DNA from: Campylobacteraceae bacterium
GTDB taxonomy: Bacteria > Campylobacterota > Campylobacteria > Campylobacterales > Sulfurovaceae
Assembly (NCBI GenBank): GCA_027068975.1
Contig: JALXFN010000045.1
Location: forward strand, 1-64,000
Length of the DNA: 64,000 bases
Reading direction: 5' to 3'
The notes under the pieces were generated by a model. The model was not told the DNA's origin. It searched no databases and was given only the letters and a program-made list of their open reading frames with translations. The position numbers and the translations under genes are program-made. Below are positions 8,634 to 18,583 of the stretch, one piece after another; position 1 is the first letter of the stretch; every line of letters begins with the position of its first letter.

Positions 8634-10094
8634 TTATTTATAAAGCTTTGTAGGATACATTTTATCTAACTTCTTTATTAAACTCGTTTGAAAACTTTGT
8701 TTTTTAACCAAATCTGTATTTTTATACAAATCTTCAGTTCCATTATCATCAAGCGTAATCAATTTTTGTTCGATAATTTTGTATACTATTACTTTACTTC
8801 CTATAGGTATAATACCGTTTTCTTTGTTAGAAGTAAAGAGTTTTGTTATAAAATCTGATGTTTCTTGTGTATTTAGACCTATTTTTTGTTTTTCTGCGTT
8901 ATGAAGAGTGATAAAATTTGATACATTTGCCTCATCACTGTCAATAGTTGTCAATCGCTTATCAGCTAAAGTAGCAAGAGCCTCTTTGGTCGCTTCTTGC
9001 TTATATATAGGGGTTATCTCTTCTTTTACTTCATCAAATGTTTTTATTACAGGATTAATAATGTTAACTATCTTTACAGCAGCATATTTATCTCCTACTA
9101 CTTTTGGTTTTAAAAGAGAGTTTACCTCACTTTTTGATATTTCATCCCATAATTTTGGGGATATTTTGGGACTGTTTATATCTAAAGTTAAAGTTTCATC
9201 TTTAGTTAACTCTCCTTTTTTAAGCTTTAAGTAACGTTTATATGCTATTTTATTACTTTTTTTAATTTTAACATCAGCAATAAGTGAGTTTTTAATATCC
9301 TCTAACGGTAGTATTTTTCCTTTTGTATCTGTATATTTAAATTTGTTTTCATTATAGTAAGCTTCTATTTCTGCATCAGTTACATTTGTATCTTTTGTCT
9401 GAGTCCATTGTATATCTAAGATATACTTTTTTGGTGTTTTATATTGCTCTTTTCTTGTTTCCCAAAACTCTTTAAGTTTTGCATCATTTACTGTTACATT
9501 TACATCTTTTTCTGAGAGTATAGAGTATTTGATTTTATCTGCAATTTCAAATGCTAAAGAAAAAGCTTTATATTCATTTTTTAAAGCATGGTCTGGACTT
9601 AACATATTTAATGTCTTCTCTATAGTAAGTTGGTCTTTAATACTCTCTTCAAATGTTGTGTTATCAAAACTACTGTTTTGGATAAATGTATCGTATATTT
9701 TTCTATCAAATTTACCATCTGTTTGAAAAGCAGGAATGGAAGCGAGTTTCTCTGCTGTCTCTTTCTCTGTTACAACAATGCCAAAATCTTGAGCAAGGTT
9801 TAGTAGCTTCGCTTCTGTTTCCATTGAGTTTAATACTTGTTGCTCTAATCCCATCTGTTTAGCTTGGTCTTTGTCAAATTTACCTTGAAACATTTGGTTG
9901 TATCTGTTAAAAAGATTATTATAATTCATATTGAATCTATCTTGCTTTAACTCTATATCTCCAACTTGACCTATACTATTACTTCGTAATCCATAGGAGA
10001 AACCATAAGTAGCCCCTGTAAATATAAATGAAACAGTTGCTATCCACATAGTAACTATTAAAAATTTGTTGTTTTTTTGCATCCAACTTATCAT
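8634..10094 (-). CDS. ppiD: PpiD-like membrane-anchored periplasmic chaperone
   Basis: A 486-residue protein with one N-terminal membrane anchor (about 12-34, after MISWMQKNNK) and a periplasmic body. Residues 36-180 match the SurA/PpiD N-terminal chaperone region, seen in QVGDIELKQDRFNMNYNN and KFDRKIYDTFIQ. A parvulin-type isomerase domain would follow around 220-350, but its usual signature is weak, so isomerase activity is uncertain. PpiD helps newly exported proteins fold at the Sec translocon. It is the first gene of the ppiD-ftsA-ftsZ block and is divergent from bioA, with 113 bp between them for both promoters. Confidence 0.82.
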   Translation of the reverse strand: MISWMQKNNKFLIVTMWIATVSFIFTGATYGFSYGLRSNSIGQVGDIELKQDRFNMNYNNLFNRYNQMFQGKFDKDQAKQMGLEQQVLNSMETEAKLLNLAQDFGIVVTEKETAEKLASIPAFQTDGKFDRKIYDTFIQNSSFDNTTFEESIKDQLTIEKTLNMLSPDHALKNEYKAFSLAFEIADKIKYSILSEKDVNVTVNDAKLKEFWETRKEQYKTPKKYILDIQWTQTKDTNVTDAEIEAYYNENKFKYTDTKGKILPLEDIKNSLIADVKIKKSNKIAYKRYLKLKKGELTKDETLTLDINSPKISPKLWDEISKSEVNSLLKPKVVGDKYAAVKIVNIINPVIKTFDEVKEEITPIYKQEATKEALATLADKRLTTIDSDEANVSNFITLHNAEKQKIGLNTQETSDFITKLFTSNKENGIIPIGSKVIVYKIIEQKLITLDDNGTEDLYKNTDLVKKQSFQTSLIKKLDKMYPTKLYK

Positions 10095-10207
10095 GTTTTG
10101 TTGCCTTAGTTTAAAATTTGCATAATTTTAGTCTAGTTGTTATTAATTATTAATGAAATAATTACTTTATCTATAGTATATTCGTTACAAAAAAAATAAG
10201 GTGCTTA

Positions 10208-11512
10208 ATGAATCATAAGAATATGCAAATAGTAACAGACGACCTTAAAAATATATGGCATCCCTGCACACAAATGAAAGACCATGAAACTTTGCCCTTA
10301 ATACCTATAGATAGAGGAGAGGGTGTGTATCTTTATGATTTTGATAATAACTCTTATATTGATGCCATAAGTTCATGGTGGGTAAATATTTTTGGACACA
10401 CCAACAGACATATATCTAATCGAGTTAAAAAGCAATTAGATACATTAGAGCATGTGTTGTTGGCAGGTTTTACACATAAACCAGCTGTCAACCTGGCAGA
10501 CAAACTTGTCAACCTAACTCCTTCAGGTTTAGATAAAGTCTTCTTTGCCGATAATGGTTCAAGTGCCGTAGAAGTAGCACTTAAGATGAGTTTTCACTAT
10601 CATCGTAATCGTGGAGAGAATCGTCCTCTTTTTCTTTCGTTGACAAACTCCTACCATGGTGAGACTATAGGTGCTTTGAGTGTGGGAGATGTTGAGCTTT
10701 ATAAAGAGACTTATGCCCCACTTCTTATCTCATGTATTCAAACACCTGTGCCAAAAGACCAAAGTGAAGAGTCTGCAAATGAGGCTATATTTGAATTAGA
10801 AAAAGTATTAGAAGAGAGAGGAGATGAAATCTCTGCATTTATTATAGAACCTCTTATTCAAGGTGCAGGAGGTATGCATATGTATCATCCTATCTATATT
10901 ACAGAGGCTAAAAAACTTTGTGAAAAGTATGGTGTGCATCTTATAGCAGACGAAATTATGACAGGTTTTGGACGAACAGGAACCATGTTTGGTTGTGAAC
11001 AAGCAGAGGTGACTCCTGACTTTATGACACTTTCAAAAGGTCTAACTGGTGGGTATTTACCTCTTGCCGTTGTTATGACAACTAATGAGGTATATAGTGC
11101 TTTTTACTGTGATTATAATGAGCATAAAGCTTTTTTACACTCTCACTCCTATACTGGTAATCCTTTGGCTTGTTCTGCAGCATTGGCAACATTAGAGCTT
11201 TTTGAAGCTTCAGATGTACTAGGAGATAATAGAAAAAAATCAGCTTATATCTTAGAAAAACTAGAGAAGTTCAAAACGCTTCCAAATGTAAAAGAGGTAA
11301 GACAAACAGGAATGGTGGTAGCCATAGAGTTAAAGGGCTACAAAGCAGAAGAGCGTATAGGTTTAAAAGTGTATCAATATGGTTTAGATAATGGTGTCCT
11401 TTTACGTCCATTGGGACATATTATCTATTTTATGCCACCTTACATTATAACTTATGACGAGATAGACAAGATGATAGATACAGCCTATGAAGCTATAAAA
11501 TTATTACCGTAA
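10208..11512 (+). CDS. bioA: Adenosylmethionine-8-amino-7-oxononanoate aminotransferase
   Basis: A 434-residue class III PLP aminotransferase that converts 8-amino-7-oxononanoate to 7,8-diaminononanoate with S-adenosylmethionine as donor, the next-to-last part of biotin synthesis. Typical BioA features are IWHPCTQMKDHE near the N-terminus, SSWWVNIFGH (56-65), the aspartate motif ADEIMTGFGRTG and the PLP lysine in LSKGLTGGYLPL. The length is standard. It precedes cca by 15 bp on the same strand; other bio genes are not in the window. Confidence 0.94.
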   Translation: MNHKNMQIVTDDLKNIWHPCTQMKDHETLPLIPIDRGEGVYLYDFDNNSYIDAISSWWVNIFGHTNRHISNRVKKQLDTLEHVLLAGFTHKPAVNLADKLVNLTPSGLDKVFFADNGSSAVEVALKMSFHYHRNRGENRPLFLSLTNSYHGETIGALSVGDVELYKETYAPLLISCIQTPVPKDQSEESANEAIFELEKVLEERGDEISAFIIEPLIQGAGGMHMYHPIYITEAKKLCEKYGVHLIADEIMTGFGRTGTMFGCEQAEVTPDFMTLSKGLTGGYLPLAVVMTTNEVYSAFYCDYNEHKAFLHSHSYTGNPLACSAALATLELFEASDVLGDNRKKSAYILEKLEKFKTLPNVKEVRQTGMVVAIELKGYKAEERIGLKVYQYGLDNGVLLRPLGHIIYFMPPYIITYDEIDKMIDTAYEAIKLLP

Positions 11513-11527
11513 ACTATTAGGAAAAAA

Positions 11528-12910
11528 ATGAAACTACCAAAAATAATAGAGACCATATCTAAAGAGTTATTAAAAAAAAACGCAAAAGCCATCGTAGTAG
11601 GTGGTTCGGTACGTGACCATTTTTTAGAACTTCCTATAAAAGATTATGATGTAGAAGTGTATGGTTTAGAAAAAATAGAGGAGTTAGAGACTATTTTAGC
11701 TCAATATGGCTCTGTAAATTTGGTAGGTAAAAGTTTTGGTGTTTTAAAATTTGTTTATGAGGGTGAGGAGTATGACTTCTCTTTTCCCAGAAAAGAGCGA
11801 AAAGTAGCCCAAGGTCACAGAGGGTTTGATATTACATGTAATGGAGAATTAAGTTTTAAAGAAGCCTCTTTACGTCGTGACTTTACAGTTAATGCCATGG
11901 GGTATGATATTGAAGAGAAAGCCTTTATAGACCCATATGGAGCTAAAGATGACATAGAGACAAAAACTTTGCGACATATAAATGATGAGACTTTTATAGA
12001 AGACCCATTAAGAGTCTATAGAGCTGTTCAGTTTTGTGCTAGATTTAATTATGTTTTAGCAGATGATACCTTTAGACTTTGTAAAAATATGGTAGAGCAG
12101 GGGATGCTTGAAGAGTTGGCAAAAGAGAGAGTCTATATAGAGTTTAAAAAACTATTTTTAAAGTCACCTAAACCATCTATAGGGTTTGAACTTATGCGTA
12201 AGCTGGGAATATTGAAATATTATCCAGAGCTAGAAGCTATTGTAGATGTACCTCAATCTCCTATCTGGCACCCAGAAGGTGATGTTTGGGTTCATACTTT
12301 GATGTGTGTCGATAAAATGGTTGATTTGAAAAGTGGAGATGAGAAGCATGACCTAAAAATGATGTTTTCCATACTTTGCCATGACTTGGGTAAGGCTACG
12401 CATACACAGATAACTCCTGAAAAAATCTCTGCTATAGGTCATGAGTTAGCAGGGTTAGAGCCTACTAAAAAGTTTCTCTATCGGTTAACAGATGAGCATG
12501 ATTTTATAAACTCTATACTTCCTTTAGTTGAATACCATTTGGCTCCATCTATTTACTACAGAGGTAAAGCAAAAAATAGCACCATACGACGACTCTCAAC
12601 AAAAGTAAATATAGAAGAGTTAGTAACCGTTGCAAGAGCTGATTTTTTAGGGCGTACTACAGAGGAGTCTTTAAGTGGTGTCTATAAAGCTGGAGATTGG
12701 CTACTTAAAAAAGCAGAAGAATTAGATGTATATAATGTACCACCTGTTGCTTTGATTCAAGGGCGTGATTTAATAGCCCTTGGTTTAAAACCTTCTGCAG
12801 AGTTTAAAAAGATACTAAACAGAGTTTATGAGGTACAGCTAGAGGGAAGAATCTCTACTGTAGAGGAAGCAGTAGAGTATGTAAAAGTTCTAATCCAAAA
12901 GTTAGATTAG
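11528..12910 (+). CDS. cca: CCA tRNA nucleotidyltransferase / polyA polymerase family with HD domain
   Basis: A 460-residue class II nucleotidyltransferase. The head domain has VVGGSVRDHFLELPIKDYDVEVYG (20-43 region) with the G-G-S-V-R and D-x-D metal motifs; RRDFTVNAM and EDPLRVYRAVQFCARF follow. A C-terminal HD phosphohydrolase domain is shown by LCHDLGKATH. It adds or repairs the CCA end of tRNAs, with the HD domain giving possible phosphatase or phosphodiesterase activity as in E. coli Cca. It sits directly behind bioA. It converges on the lolC/E gene, with only 4 bp between the two stops. Confidence 0.88.
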   Translation: MKLPKIIETISKELLKKNAKAIVVGGSVRDHFLELPIKDYDVEVYGLEKIEELETILAQYGSVNLVGKSFGVLKFVYEGEEYDFSFPRKERKVAQGHRGFDITCNGELSFKEASLRRDFTVNAMGYDIEEKAFIDPYGAKDDIETKTLRHINDETFIEDPLRVYRAVQFCARFNYVLADDTFRLCKNMVEQGMLEELAKERVYIEFKKLFLKSPKPSIGFELMRKLGILKYYPELEAIVDVPQSPIWHPEGDVWVHTLMCVDKMVDLKSGDEKHDLKMMFSILCHDLGKATHTQITPEKISAIGHELAGLEPTKKFLYRLTDEHDFINSILPLVEYHLAPSIYYRGKAKNSTIRRLSTKVNIEELVTVARADFLGRTTEESLSGVYKAGDWLLKKAEELDVYNVPPVALIQGRDLIALGLKPSAEFKKILNRVYEVQLEGRISTVEEAVEYVKVLIQKLD

Positions 12911-12914
12911 AACA

Positions 12915-14150
12915 TTATTCATTTCTTAGTACGATTAAAGGGTCAGTAGATGCAGCTTTTTGGGCTGGATATCTTGATGATGCGAGTACTATTATAATAG
13001 CACCTATAAGAATAGAGAAGAAATCTGTTACAGTTAAATCAATAGGTAATTTAGAAAAACCATATACATCTGCAGAGAGGGTAATAATATCAAAAGTAGT
13101 TAGTACCCAAATAGAGAGGAATCCTAATATGGTTCCACCGATAATTCCTCCTACACCAATAATAGCTCCTAATTTTAAAAAAATACTTTTAATCTCAGTG
13201 TTGGTGGCACCAAGAGTTTTCATAAGTGCAATCTCTGGTCTTCTACTCATAACCGTCATTAGTAAAGAAGAGATAATGTTTAGAGAAGCGACAATAATAA
13301 TAAGCAATAGTGCTAAGAAAAGAGCATTTTTCTCCATCTCCATAGCTGCAAAGAAGTTGGCATGTTGTTCCCACCAACCTATGATACGTGTTTTGTTTTC
13401 ATAACCCTCTTTTTTAAGAAAAGCATTAATTTTATTAACATCTTCCATTGCATTATTGGAGAAAATATGTATACCATCATAGACAGAAACTTTACGTTTT
13501 AATATTTTATGAAATGCTTCATGTGTGGTATAGATAATAAAGTCATCATAGGTTGAGATACCTGAACTGTAGGTAGCATCAACAGTAAAACGTTTTTGAA
13601 GTGGCATACTTCCAAAACCAATGGCTTGCATCTCTGAAAAGTAGAGTGTAAGCTTTTCACCTTTTTTCACAAACATCTCTTCTATAAGTTTTTCACCAGC
13701 AACAATTTTAAATTTGCTTTGAGTGCCAATAGAGTGCTTATAGGCTTTTTGAAAAATTTCATTAAGCTCTTTCTCTTTTTCAAAATCAACTCCATAAAGC
13801 ATTGAGCCTTTTATGTTAGAACCACTTTTTGTAATAATCTGTGTTCTATAGTAAGGGCTAAATTTAAGAGTAGGAAATTCATTAGAAAGTTTAGAGGTAA
13901 GTTCATCTGTAGCTATGTTTTGTCCAAGAGGAATAAGCGTTAAGGGGTAGTCCATTTGAAAAAGACGTTTTTTAAATTCATTTTCGGTACCATTCATCAT
14001 ACCCATTGCAATCATAAGCACTGCAATACCAACGGCAATACTTAAAAAAGCCATAATAGAAGAGACAAAGATAAAAGGATTATCTTTGTCATATTTAAGA
14101 TAATGTTTTATTACCTTATTTACAAACTTAGAGTTTACAGTCATTGCCAT
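12915..14150 (-). CDS. LolC/LolE-type ABC transporter permease
   Basis: A 411-residue inner-membrane permease of the MacB/FtsX type. It has one N-terminal transmembrane segment (about 26-48), a large periplasmic domain (about 50-270) and three C-terminal segments (about 275-400), ending DPLIVLRNE. This layout is that of LolC/LolE, which pull lipoproteins from the inner membrane for delivery to LolA. The ATG at 14150 overlaps the secA stop as TAATG, so it is the preferred start; a longer frame to 14225 would run inside secA. The ATPase LolD is not in the window. A secA-lolC/E order is also found in Campylobacter. Confidence 0.8.
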   Translation of the reverse strand: MAMTVNSKFVNKVIKHYLKYDKDNPFIFVSSIMAFLSIAVGIAVLMIAMGMMNGTENEFKKRLFQMDYPLTLIPLGQNIATDELTSKLSNEFPTLKFSPYYRTQIITKSGSNIKGSMLYGVDFEKEKELNEIFQKAYKHSIGTQSKFKIVAGEKLIEEMFVKKGEKLTLYFSEMQAIGFGSMPLQKRFTVDATYSSGISTYDDFIIYTTHEAFHKILKRKVSVYDGIHIFSNNAMEDVNKINAFLKKEGYENKTRIIGWWEQHANFFAAMEMEKNALFLALLLIIIVASLNIISSLLMTVMSRRPEIALMKTLGATNTEIKSIFLKLGAIIGVGGIIGGTILGFLSIWVLTTFDIITLSADVYGFSKLPIDLTVTDFFSILIGAIIIVLASSRYPAQKAASTDPLIVLRNE

Positions 14151-16771
14151 TATGCAAGTAGTCCTTTTTTTGGTCCACTTTTCCCACAACAGTTTTTGTA
14201 TTTTTCTCCTGAACCACAAGGACAAGGGTCATTTCTTTTTGGTTTCTTCTCAAGGTTCTCTACTGTAGCTTCTTCAAAATCTGCTTCTACTATCTCATCT
14301 TCATTGGTCTGTGCTTGAGCAATCTCCTCTTCGAGCTGTTGTCTCATTGCTTCCATTTTTGCTTGTTCTTGTGCAGGGTCTTCAAAGTTAAATTGAACCA
14401 CTTGAAGTACTTTTACAGCTTCAAATTTAATACGTTCTATGAGATTCATAAATAGGTTATATGAGTCTTTTTTATACTCTGTAAGAGGGTCTTTTTGGTT
14501 GTAGCCTCTTAGCCCAATACCAGTTTTCATAACATCCATCTCATAGAGGTGGTTACGCCATTGTGGGTCAAGAACTTGTAAGTATAAGATACGTTGAACT
14601 TCGCTTCTTTGTTCTGGAGTCAATGGTGCCATTTTCTCTTCGTATGTTTGTGTTAAAATATCTGTAACCAACTCTTTTATAGCATCATAGTCTTTTCCTT
14701 TAAAGACTTCACCCTCAAGTTGAATATGCAACTCTTCTCTGAGCTGATTTTCAAGTTTTTCTATGTTGAAGTCCTCTTGCGATGCTCCATCATAGATATC
14801 TGCGTTAGATAACATGTTGTCAATGTATTCTATTCTATTCTCTTTAATTTTTGAGTCAATATCGTAGTTCTCATCAAGGAGCTGATTTCTAAAGTTATAG
14901 ATGACTTTACGCTGTTCATTTGCAATATCATCATACTCTAAGATATGCTTTCTTGACTCATAGTGCATGTTTTCAACTTTCTTTTGAGCCTTCTCTACTG
15001 AACGTGTGACTATTTTAGAATCGATGTACTCTCCCTCTTCAACACCCAATTTGTTCATAATGTTTCTAATTTTTTCACCACCAAAAATTCTTAAGAGGTT
15101 ATCATCAAGACTTAGGTAAAACTGAGAAGCTCCTGGGTCACCCTGACGACCCGAACGACCACGAAGCTGATTATCTATACGTCTACTTTCGTGTCTTTCG
15201 GTTCCTAAAATATAGAGTCCCCCAAGCTTTTTAATCTCATCAGTAAGTTTAATATCAACCCCACGTCCTGCCATGTTGGTTGCAACAGTTACAGCACCTT
15301 TTTTACCTGCTTCCATAATAATTTCTGCTTCACTGGCATGGTTTTTAGCATTTAGTGTGTTGTGTGGTATCTTAGCAGCTTTAAGTCTTTCATGAACCAG
15401 TTCAGATTTCTCGATAGAAGCTGTACCAATAAGTACTGGCTGTCCCTTTTCATGAAGCTCTTGAACTTTTCTTGCTACTGCATCTAGTTTTTCTTTTTCA
15501 GTGTTATAGATAAGGTCATTCATATCATTTCGAGCAATAGGTAAATTGGTAGGAATAGAGATGACTTCTAAGTTATAAATCTCTGCAAACTCTGTAGCCT
15601 CTGTTTGAGCAGTTCCTGTCATACCTGCTAGTTTTTCGTAAAGTCTAAAATAATTTTGGTAGGTAATTTCTGCTAATGTTTGTGATTCATCTTTTACTTC
15701 AACACCCTCTTTTGCTTCTATGGCTTGGTGTAGCCCCTCAGAGAAACGACGCCCCTCACTTAGACGACCTGTAAATTCATCAACAATAATAATTTCACCA
15801 TTTTGAACAACATAGTCAATATCTTTTACAAAAATGTATTGAGCTTTCATCGCTTGGTCTAGGTGATGAGAGAGTGAAGCATTTTCAAGACTATAGAGGT
15901 TTTCTACACCAAACAGGTCTTGTGCTTTCTGTAGACCATCTTCTGTCATGATGACTTGACGGTTTTTTTCATCTACATAAAAATCACCTGTTGTCTCTTC
16001 AGGTTCACCTGCTTTGGTCTCTTTCTTCTCACCTTTTATCATCTGCAGAGCTATCTCATTGGCTTTCTCATAGTGATACTCATCACGTTGAACAGGTCCA
16101 GAGATAATCAGTGGCGTTCTAGCTTCATCAATCAAAATAGAGTCAACTTCATCAATAATAGCGTAGAAGTGTTCACGTTGAACTTTCTCTTCTGCTTTTG
16201 TTTTCATATTGTCACGTAGGTAGTCAAATCCATATTCGTTATTTGTACCATAGGTGATATCACAGTCATATTGAGCTTTTTTTGTTACTTCATCATATAT
16301 CTCATCAGTTAAACAACCAACCGAGTATCCTAAGAAGTTGTAGAGTTTTCCCATCTCATCAGCATCTCTTTTGGCAAGGTAGTCGTTTACGGTGACAATG
16401 TGTACCCCTTTACCCATCATGGCATTAAGTGCAACAGCGAGTGTTGCTACCAAAGTTTTACCTTCACCTGTTTTCATCTCAGCAATAGAGTTGTCATGAA
16501 GAACCATCCCCCCTACAAGCTGAACATCGAAGTGACGCATATTAAGGACACGTCTACTCGCTTCTCTAGTAATGGCAAATGAGTCATCTAAAACATCATC
16601 TAGTGATTTTTCTTGGGATTGAACAGAAGCTTTTAGTGCATTAAATGCAGCTTTTAATTCATCATCTGAAAGTTTTTTGTATTGTTCTTCTAGTTTATTA
16701 ATTTTTTGAGCTCTTTTTAAGTAGCCTTTTACGATTCTATCATTTTTAGAACCAAATATCATCTTTAGCAT
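14150..16771 (-). CDS. secA: Preprotein translocase ATPase SecA
   Basis: An 873-residue DEAD-type motor that drives proteins through SecYEG. The Walker A region is MKTGEGKT (99-106), followed by the helicase motifs [26 protein letters not shown], and [12 protein letters not shown]. The C-terminus carries the zinc-binding and SecB-binding motif with C850-x-C852-x8-C861-C862. Length and order match the family. The start [11 protein letters not shown] is close to that of Campylobacter SecA; a second ATG three codons in is also possible. The lolC/E-like gene is translationally coupled behind it. Confidence 0.97.
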   Translation of the reverse strand: MLKMIFGSKNDRIVKGYLKRAQKINKLEEQYKKLSDDELKAAFNALKASVQSQEKSLDDVLDDSFAITREASRRVLNMRHFDVQLVGGMVLHDNSIAEMKTGEGKTLVATLAVALNAMMGKGVHIVTVNDYLAKRDADEMGKLYNFLGYSVGCLTDEIYDEVTKKAQYDCDITYGTNNEYGFDYLRDNMKTKAEEKVQREHFYAIIDEVDSILIDEARTPLIISGPVQRDEYHYEKANEIALQMIKGEKKETKAGEPEETTGDFYVDEKNRQVIMTEDGLQKAQDLFGVENLYSLENASLSHHLDQAMKAQYIFVKDIDYVVQNGEIIIVDEFTGRLSEGRRFSEGLHQAIEAKEGVEVKDESQTLAEITYQNYFRLYEKLAGMTGTAQTEATEFAEIYNLEVISIPTNLPIARNDMNDLIYNTEKEKLDAVARKVQELHEKGQPVLIGTASIEKSELVHERLKAAKIPHNTLNAKNHASEAEIIMEAGKKGAVTVATNMAGRGVDIKLTDEIKKLGGLYILGTERHESRRIDNQLRGRSGRQGDPGASQFYLSLDDNLLRIFGGEKIRNIMNKLGVEEGEYIDSKIVTRSVEKAQKKVENMHYESRKHILEYDDIANEQRKVIYNFRNQLLDENYDIDSKIKENRIEYIDNMLSNADIYDGASQEDFNIEKLENQLREELHIQLEGEVFKGKDYDAIKELVTDILTQTYEEKMAPLTPEQRSEVQRILYLQVLDPQWRNHLYEMDVMKTGIGLRGYNQKDPLTEYKKDSYNLFMNLIERIKFEAVKVLQVVQFNFEDPAQEQAKMEAMRQQLEEEIAQAQTNEDEIVEADFEEATVENLEKKPKRNDPCPCGSGEKYKNCCGKSGPKKGLLA

Positions 16772-16842
16772 TATAGTTATAACCTAGTATTAAAATTGTG
16801 ATTATTTTATCTAAAATTTGATTAGTGAGCTATTAAATAGTG

Positions 16843-17760
16843 TTAAATCCCCAATACTAACAGAGCATCTCTATAAATTGGTTCGTCTATAAAACCATAC
16901 TTCATATCCATAAACCCATTTTCACCATTTTTAGCAGATTCTTCAAAAACACGTTTTATATGGTTCGCTCTTGCTATGGCTTCATTTTCTATGGAAAAAA
17001 CTTCATTGGCTATTTTTACCTGAAGAGGACCCATACAAGCTTTGGTACGAAAGCCCATTTTCTTTTCTAGCTCACACCATTTTCTAAAATCTTCGACATT
17101 ATTGTACTCTTGAAACATAAAAGAGATAGGGGTTAGTCCAGCTGTTTTTGCATCAATTAAAAATTTACTTAAAATATAATGAATAGTGGGATTATCATGA
17201 GTCAGAAGTGATTGTGGTAGTCCCAGTGAAGTTAAGAGGTCAAGTATGCCTATGTTTGCAGTTGTAAATCTTTTTATCCCTCCAAAGGTAGCCAAGTTTT
17301 GAAATGCCTCTTTTGTCTCTAGTGAGATATGTATCTCTTTTTCACTGTTAAGTAATCTGTCAATTTCTAAAATCTCCTCTTTTGTTTTAATCTTTGCTAC
17401 TCGGATAGCATCAAAAGAGAAGCTGTTTAAAAAATCTATCTCTTCTCTCCCCCCTTCATCTATAGGGTTTGTACGAACAATAATAAAACTTTTAGACGCT
17501 TTCAGATGAGAAAGAAATAGGGCGATATTATAAAGAGCCTCCTTTTTACGAGAAGGGGAAATGGCATCTTCTAAATTAAGTGTAATCATATCGGCATCTA
17601 AATTATCTATACGGTTTAAATGTTTAAGTTTTAGGGGGTTTAGCATCATGTTTGAACGGAAAAATACTTTGTTACTAGGGGATTTTGTTTCTTTTCCTAA
17701 ATGCTTTAAACGCTCTTCTATATTTATTTTTTCAATGAACTCTAGTGTATTAAATATCAT
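16843..17760 (-). CDS. CitE-like HpcH/HpaI aldolase family lyase
   Basis: A 305-residue TIM-barrel protein of the HpcH/HpaI aldolase / citrate lyase beta family. RSNMMLNP (about 35-42) and the strand ITLNLEDAISPSRKKEA, with its acidic metal ligands, mark the family; SLETKEAF supplies the second Glu. Family members cleave citryl-CoA, malyl-CoA or related compounds, and many stand-alone CitE-like proteins act on CoA thioesters of unknown identity. No other citrate-lyase subunit genes are nearby, so the substrate is open. AAGGGG lies six bases before the ATG at 17760. It is on the minus strand just upstream of secA. Confidence 0.75.
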   Translation of the reverse strand: MIFNTLEFIEKINIEERLKHLGKETKSPSNKVFFRSNMMLNPLKLKHLNRIDNLDADMITLNLEDAISPSRKKEALYNIALFLSHLKASKSFIIVRTNPIDEGGREEIDFLNSFSFDAIRVAKIKTKEEILEIDRLLNSEKEIHISLETKEAFQNLATFGGIKRFTTANIGILDLLTSLGLPQSLLTHDNPTIHYILSKFLIDAKTAGLTPISFMFQEYNNVEDFRKWCELEKKMGFRTKACMGPLQVKIANEVFSIENEAIARANHIKRVFEESAKNGENGFMDMKYGFIDEPIYRDALLVLGI

Positions 17761-17868
17761 TATTTTCCCCTTATTAATATAATCGCTCTTTAAACTAAAA
17801 CAGAGTATTATATCACAATATATAATAATTTAGAATAGGAAAATTATCTTATTTTTAGAAGGAAGAAA

Positions 17869-18507
17869 ATGACAGAGCATCTATTTGAATATATCTCTAT
17901 TATTATATTACTGTCAAGTGTTGGTCTATATCTAGCTCGTCATAAAATTAAAAGCTATTTTAAATCACCCTCTATTCAAATCTCTCAAGCATCATTTGGA
18001 AAGAGAGTTCAAAATGGGTATATCACTCTACTTAATCTATCCTATCATAATAGTGATAAAGAGGATTTAGAAAGAGAGATTCGAGATATTTCTATCCAAA
18101 GAGGAGATGGTCGATATGTAGGTGGATATAGTAAAAAAGCAAATGAGTTTGATGCAAAGTCTTTTGTTTTGGACTATTTTTATGAAATACTCAACTATAC
18201 AGATAGTAAAAATGAAAATTTTATATTTAGTGTTGATTCTAGTTTCAATATAGAAGAATTAAATTATAAGTTACAGGTGTCACTTGCTAGTATATCTAAA
18301 AATATAGAGTTGCCTTATTTATCAAATATAGATATAGAAAGCACTATGTTGATGTATAAAGAGAAGTTAAATCAAGAGAATATTCAAATGACTTTTGTTT
18401 CAGATGGTTCGGATACATACTATTTTGTTCTTCATCCTTTATCAAAAGAGAAAGATGTTATTAAAGCCATAGGTGATATAGGTCTTGATCGAATAGTATT
18501 AAATTAA
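17869..18507 (+). CDS. Hypothetical membrane-anchored protein
   Basis: A 212-residue protein that I do not recognise. An N-terminal hydrophobic segment (about 6-24) is followed by the charged stretch HKIKSYFKSP, suggesting a single anchor with a soluble cytoplasmic or periplasmic domain. The rest is mixed alpha/beta with many Lys, Asp and Ser residues and no Cys motif. AAGGAAG precedes the ATG at a good distance, so the gene is likely real. It is divergent from the CitE-like gene and is followed after 76 bp by the RNase T2 gene on the same strand. Confidence 0.55.
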   Translation: MTEHLFEYISIIILLSSVGLYLARHKIKSYFKSPSIQISQASFGKRVQNGYITLLNLSYHNSDKEDLEREIRDISIQRGDGRYVGGYSKKANEFDAKSFVLDYFYEILNYTDSKNENFIFSVDSSFNIEELNYKLQVSLASISKNIELPYLSNIDIESTMLMYKEKLNQENIQMTFVSDGSDTYYFVLHPLSKEKDVIKAIGDIGLDRIVLN

Positions 18508-18583
18508 TCTTTAAGTCATCTTTTTTATGATATTTTCATATTTTTTCATATACAATAACATACTAAAAAGTATAAGGAAAACA

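Noticed and set aside
16772-16842. Possible promoter or operator between secA and the CitE-like gene
   Set aside because: AT-rich sequence with no clear motif or palindrome to support a call.
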